A stretch of 64,000 nucleotides of DNA from Seriola aureovittata (lineage: Eukaryota > Chordata > Actinopteri > Carangiformes > Carangidae). Below the pieces are notes generated by a model. The model was not told the origin of the DNA. It did not search any database and saw only the letters and a list, made by a program, of their open reading frames with translations. The stretch spans positions 25,684,842-25,748,841 of the forward strand of contig NC_079379.1 in assembly GCF_021018895.1 (NCBI RefSeq). The letters run 5' to 3'. This document shows, piece by piece, positions 60,134 to 64,000 of this stretch (positions are counted from its first letter, which is position 1; each line of letters starts with the position of its first letter). The position numbers were made by a program, and so were the translations under genes.

Positions 60134-61490
60134 TATCTTATTCAACATCAATACACTGCAGTGTCAGCAGGGAAAGTACAGTTAGAGCAGATCAATGGAA
60201 AACTGTTTCCATCGATGAGTCATAAACACTTCAGTCAGAGGTTTTTTCCCTCCGGCAGCTTGTTGCTGTTTGTTCAGTGTAACATTATCTGATTTAAATT
60301 CAACACGTGCCTCAAACACTGTGGATGGACGTCAGTGTTACGTTCTTCATTAAAACCATTTAAAAAAACGCTGCTACACTGTCTCATTTAAATCTAAACT
60401 GAAATCTTTCCTTTTTAGCCATGCTTTCCAATCCTGAAACTACAGAAGTGCTCCTCGTCTCTTAGACTTTGGTTTGTCTCTGTGTATATGAATGGAGATG
60501 AGACTGAAACGTTTAGTTCTGCTGCAGAAGAAAGAATGTGGCTTGGTGGAGAACAAGTTGTAACAGCTCATGTTTGTTTTAATCTGCTCCAGCTGTGACC
60601 TGTGGACTGTGATCAGATATATAAATATATATAAATACTCCACCTGTCTGCATCTGGTCACTGATTAAATTATTAACTCTACTTTTACTAACTGTTCTTA
60701 CATTTAAATGACCTGTGCTTCACTTTAGTGTCTCCACTGTGTTTATACATCTACATTTATGTAACTATAGTTACAAACACATGCTGTAATAAATTTTACA
60801 TATTCTGACTAAAGAACCAGCTCCACACAATAAAGAACAATGCATTAGTAACAATGATCTATTTATATATAATAAGCTACATAATGGTTTTTATCAGAAA
60901 TAAAAAACTTAAATCATATTAAATATATGTTTTCAACTGTCGGTTGAAAAACAATTTAAGAAATGGTCATTTGTGTTTTTCACTATTATCTGACATTTTG
61001 TAAAAAACAAACCATTAATCAAATAATGAAGAAATAACTGGCAAATTATAAAATAATAAATAATGTCTAGTATCTATCTCAGCTCAGAGACACAAAACAA
61101 GCTTCAGGTATGAAAATCACTTTCAAGTGTCTGGTTAATAATACAAAGGGTTTAGTGTGTGTCAGAAGGGCTGAGCAATATGAACAAACTATTATTATTA
61201 TAACAAATGCAAAAGCATTAAATTAAATAAACACAACTGGGAATATAAAAGATTATGAGCTTGTTTTTGGTTTCAAATCTCGTCTGTGAGATTAATCATT
61301 TTATTTAATGTTATTAATTGTGCATTACAATAACAAACCTTTATTATTATTTCATCATGACACATTAATTGAATGGCTGGTTCAGGTTAATTATGACCCC
61401 AACCGACGCTGTATCTGGCTGTGAGTGTAAATGGTGACAGTGCCAATATGACACAAAAAGACATTTATACATTCATCTGATCCATGTCAC

Positions 61491-61969
61491 TTTATTCACT
61501 CAGTGATCACTTTAATAGGTACAACTGGACAATCTAACACAATAACAGCTACAGAACTCATAATGTTCAAATGTTTTTGTGTAAATTCAATTATATTCAT
61601 TTCTGAGGTCAGAGTTAGAAAAGGTGTTGTAATTAATACTAAACATGTAATTAAGTAACACCTCTATGACTCGTCATCATTAGTTGTATTAGACTGAACC
61701 TACCTCAGTGAACACTGACTTAACCCTTTAACCTCAAGTGACGTGAACTCAACTTTTCTTTTTACATTTTTTAATAAAGATACAATTTGTATCAACTGAT
61801 TTTTGCCTCTTATTTGACCCAGTTCACTGAAGCAACATTCAAATACAAATTATAACAAGGTGGATACCACAATACAAAACACACAAACTCATGTTTATCA
61901 CAGTTTCTCTTCAGTCTTCTTACTGCAAGACTGGGTTCAGACTGGACCGGTCTAATGTCTGGACTGGTC
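61491..61969 (-). other. zc3h12a: Putative zc3h12a 3' UTR
   Basis: Follows the stop on the - strand. An AATAAA on the - strand at 61491-61496 is a candidate polyadenylation signal, giving a 3' UTR of about 480 bases. AT-rich. Confidence 0.45.
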
Positions 61970-62931
61970 TCATCTCAGAGACCGGTTCTGACCCTGCAGC
62001 ATGAGGATCTCAGCGACGAGCATCTGTGGATCCATCATGTGAGGAAACATGTCCATGGCCGTGTCGACCAGGTGTGCACTGAAGATGGCGAGGAGCTTCT
62101 TTCGGACCACCTCTCTCTCCTCCCTGCTGGGACTCGGTTCCCACTGTGAGCGCTCCCCCGGCTGGCTGCGGACCGCTGGACGTCGCCCCCCGAACGGATC
62201 CGACCAGAACATCTGCTGCTGGCATTCGTGGACTCTGCTGTGCTGGAAGTCTGTCGGCTGGCTGTAGGCAGGCACACTGAGCGGGTACAGCCCGTAGCCC
62301 TGGTACTGAAGGGGGCCGTAGGGGGCCATGTCAGAGCTGAGGCTGCTGACCGGCTTGATGCTGTGAGGCTGGTTGTGGTGCTGGAAGGCTGGTAAAGGAG
62401 GACCATGTGAGCAGCAGCTGCAGGGGGCGCTTGTTGGGGGGCAGTACTGGGGTCGGGCACTGTGGTTCCGCTGGCAGCTCCTGAACGTCGGCCTGTACTG
62501 ATGATCACACTGGTTCCACGCAGCCTCCTTTAGCTGACTGTCTATGGAGCCTAGACCCGAGTCCAGCTGCTCCTGAGAGCCGCCGCCCTGCCCGGAGCTG
62601 TGGTCACAAGACGAGAGCTGGCTGGGCTTCTCCTTCCTCGATGCGGTCCTCCTGCTGGAGCGCTGACTTGGCTTCACCTGAGCTACTTGTTCATGTTTAT
62701 GATCCTTCTTCACAGAGCCGCTCTCATGTCCCAGAGTCAGTTTCTTGGCCATGTCCTCCACCAGCAGGAGGCTCTGTCCGGGCTGAAGACTGGAGCGAGC
62801 TGAAGGTTGTTTCTGAGCAGGTGAAGGGTGTTTGGTGTTTTCACGAAGCTCGTCAGCTACTGAGCGACTCGACTGTTTGGCTCGTTCAGGGTGGTGGAAT
62901 TTACATTTGACTCCGTACGTACATTTCTTTC
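61970..62931 (-). CDS. zc3h12a: zc3h12a last coding exon: CCCH zinc finger and C-terminal domain
   Basis: Starts in phase 1 after the acceptor GTCTTTCAG. With the previous exon it completes CPYGKKCTYGVKCKFHH, a C-x5-C-x5-C-x3-H zinc finger that binds RNA in Regnases. Then SVADELR (family-typical), a long Ser/Pro/Gln-rich region, and LDSGLGSIDSQ, which holds a DSGxxS phosphodegron as in Regnase-1 (ZC3H12A), where IKK phosphorylation triggers degradation. The tail LLAIFSAHLVDTAMDMFP and MDPQMLVAEIL matches the conserved C-terminal helix domain, and its DPQ-L-AEIL spacing resembles ZC3H12A most. TGA at 61970-61972. The paralogue call rests on the degron and tail and is less certain than the family. 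Confidence 0.88.
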
Positions 62932-63397
62932 CTGAAAGACGAACAATCAGTTTACGGCTGTTAGTTGTAATCTAACCCTAACCATAATAGCTGTTAGCTG
63001 TTAGCTTACCCTACTACAATATCAGATTCCTCATCTTAAAGCATCACAGCAGTTGTTTGGTTTGGTTTGATTCACTACAAATATCATCACAGTTAACTAA
63101 CTGCTAATGTAGCTGTGCTTTAACAAGACATTGGAACTTTTAGCTCAAGGCTAATGTCAGCATGCTAACATGCTATATTGTTTACAATGTTCAACATTTT
63201 AGTTTTTTGTGCTAGTATGCTAAAGTTTGCTGATCGTGGTTCCAGAGGAAAAGAGAATCACTAAAGTCATTAGGATTCATCCTCTGGGAACCATGAATGT
63301 CTGTACTATATTTTATAGCAGTGGTGGACTCTGCTGTTAGTGTGGCTGAGACCATTAAACCTGAACCAGGTGTCAGTCTCTGCTGACGTTCTCTCAC
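62932..63397 (-). other. zc3h12a: zc3h12a intron with a dispersed repeat
   Basis: GT-AG intron between the PIN/zinc-finger exons. Holds the interspersed repeat at 63130-63312. Confidence 0.85.
63130..63312 (+). repeat. Dispersed teleost repeat (AGCATGCTAACATGCTA ... CATCCTCTGGGAACCATGAA)
   Basis: GTCAGCATGCTAACATGCTA, a GAATCACTAAAGTCATTAGG block and ATTCATCCTCTGGGAACCAT followed by GAATGTCTGTACTATATTTT match the same family as the copies near 29 kb and 51 kb, here better preserved. Lies in a zc3h12a intron. Confidence 0.7.
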
Positions 63398-63498
63398 CAT
63401 AAGGACACTGCTGTTTCTTCTGAGTCTTGGGAAACCTCCGCAGGAAGTTCTCCAAGGTCGGTCCATGTCGACCCAGAGGATCGTCAGGAGGCATAAAC
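63398..63498 (-). CDS. zc3h12a: zc3h12a internal exon (PIN domain end to zinc finger)
   Basis: On the - strand reads [34 protein letters not shown]. The [13 protein letters not shown] block is invariant in the Regnase family and closes the PIN-like nuclease domain; CPYG opens the CCCH finger. Acceptor CCTGATCAG; donor TATG|GTGAGA. It starts with the third base of a Lys codon and ends in phase 1, fitting both neighbours. The overlapping frames on the other strand are shadows. Confidence 0.95.
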
Positions 63499-63606
63499 CT
63501 GATCAGGTGAAAACATCAGTCTAACGTAGGACTGACTCATCATTGATCTGTGTTATGTGAATAAAGCTGGGGGGGGGTGGGGGGGTGTCGGGGGGGCAGG
63601 ACTCAC

Positions 63607-63841
63607 TTGTTGTTAACAAAGGAGTACATGAGCAGCCTCTCCTCAATGAAGCGTTTCCACTCCGGCTTCTCTCCCTGAAGGTCTCGGTACATGTCGTTGG
63701 ACACGATGATACCGTCAGTGTCGAAGGCCAGTTTCACAATGAAGAGGTCGTCATTACAGACCACACGTTTACCTGCGAAGCGCCGTGACGGTGTGAAGAC
63801 CAGGATCTTCTTCCTCTCCAGGTCTCGCAGAATGTGCTGAT
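63607..63841 (-). CDS. zc3h12a: zc3h12a exon encoding the central PIN-like nuclease domain (5' exons outside window)
   Basis: On the - strand starts (G)AT CAG CAC after the acceptor TTTCCAG and reads [20 protein letters not shown], then [40 protein letters not shown] and [14 protein letters not shown] with a split Lys codon. This is the core of the Regnase PIN-like RNase, which cleaves stem-loops in inflammatory mRNAs. The acidic pair in CNDD and the Asp of VSND correspond to the human metal-binding residues D225/D226 and D244. The first catalytic Asp and the N-terminus lie beyond the right edge. Two residues differ from the usual CYDDRF (Tyr to Asn, Arg to Leu). Donor AA|GTGAGT. Confidence 0.95.
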
Positions 63842-64000
63842 CTGGAAACAAACGTAAAGTAGCATAAGGTTTTTTAAACTCTTGAAACAGGTTGTGAACC
63901 TACACTGACATGTCTTCACCTTTTAAGTTGATATGGTGGATTTAACAGTAAACAGTTGTTTATTTACAATTATGAAGCAAATATCATTTGAAGTTATCTT
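63842..64000 (-). other. zc3h12a: zc3h12a intron, continues beyond window
   Basis: Upstream of the PIN exon on the - strand. No exon seen before the window edge. Confidence 0.75.

Larger units (their letters stand above)
58613..61490. other. Intergenic DNA between smim13 and zc3h12a
   Basis: AT-rich. A second copy of the GTGGTGGAA-ended repeat and a TG microsatellite are listed separately. No gene recognised. The two flanking genes are both on the - strand, so this stretch is the distal upstream region of smim13. Confidence 0.5.

Overview
The window is vertebrate nuclear DNA, almost certainly from a ray-finned (teleost) fish. It has GT-AG introns, long CA/TA/G-run microsatellites, dispersed repeats of the kind common in teleost genomes, and three recognisable vertebrate genes. 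No prokaryotic, organellar or viral gene was recognised.

Genes. (1) nedd9 (HEF1/Cas-L, p130Cas-family adaptor) runs on the + strand from a promoter near 10.3 kb to a stop at 40325. Seven coding exons can be placed exactly: 10687-10698, 23650-24003, 35989-36087, 36721-36857, 37773-38948, 39073-39162 and 39783-40325. They encode an SH3 domain, a YxxP substrate domain, a serine-rich helical region and a C-terminal FAT-like domain, about 803 residues in all. Exon 4 is one base out of frame at a run of eight C. (2) smim13 (small integral membrane protein 13) is on the - strand with two coding exons (58071-58146 and 55933-56126), convergent with nedd9. (3) The 3' part of a Regnase gene, best matched to zc3h12a, is on the - strand (63841 down to 61970). 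Its 5' exons lie beyond the right edge. From memory of the human locus, nedd9 and smim13 are convergent neighbours in mammals too, whereas zc3h12a is not expected there.

Layout. 1-10.3 kb: intergenic DNA upstream of nedd9 with four minisatellites (2.2-3.2, 3.9-4.5, 5.4-7.2 and 9.2-10.2 kb). 10.3-40.9 kb: nedd9, whose first intron (13 kb) holds an 18-bp minisatellite and whose second intron (12 kb) holds a large minisatellite (31.0-34.9 kb) split by two hAT-type DNA transposons. 41.0-49.4 kb: an AT-rich satellite with a 540-bp higher-order repeat. 49.4-55.6 kb: degraded interspersed repeats, TA/GA tracts and two more minisatellites. 55.9-58.6 kb: smim13 and its promoter. 58.6-61.5 kb: repeat-bearing intergenic DNA. 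61.5-64 kb: zc3h12a 3' end.

The three genes do not form a pathway. nedd9 is a focal-adhesion and cell-cycle scaffold, smim13 a single-pass membrane protein of unknown role, and zc3h12a an mRNA-degrading endonuclease. The striking property of the window is tandem-repeat load: at least eight unrelated minisatellite families plus a satellite. Because their units lack stop codons, they produce long open frames that are not genes. I found no sign of a new multi-gene system. The best leads are the nedd9 exon-4 frame break, the two hAT insertions into one minisatellite, and the near-identical 540-bp units.
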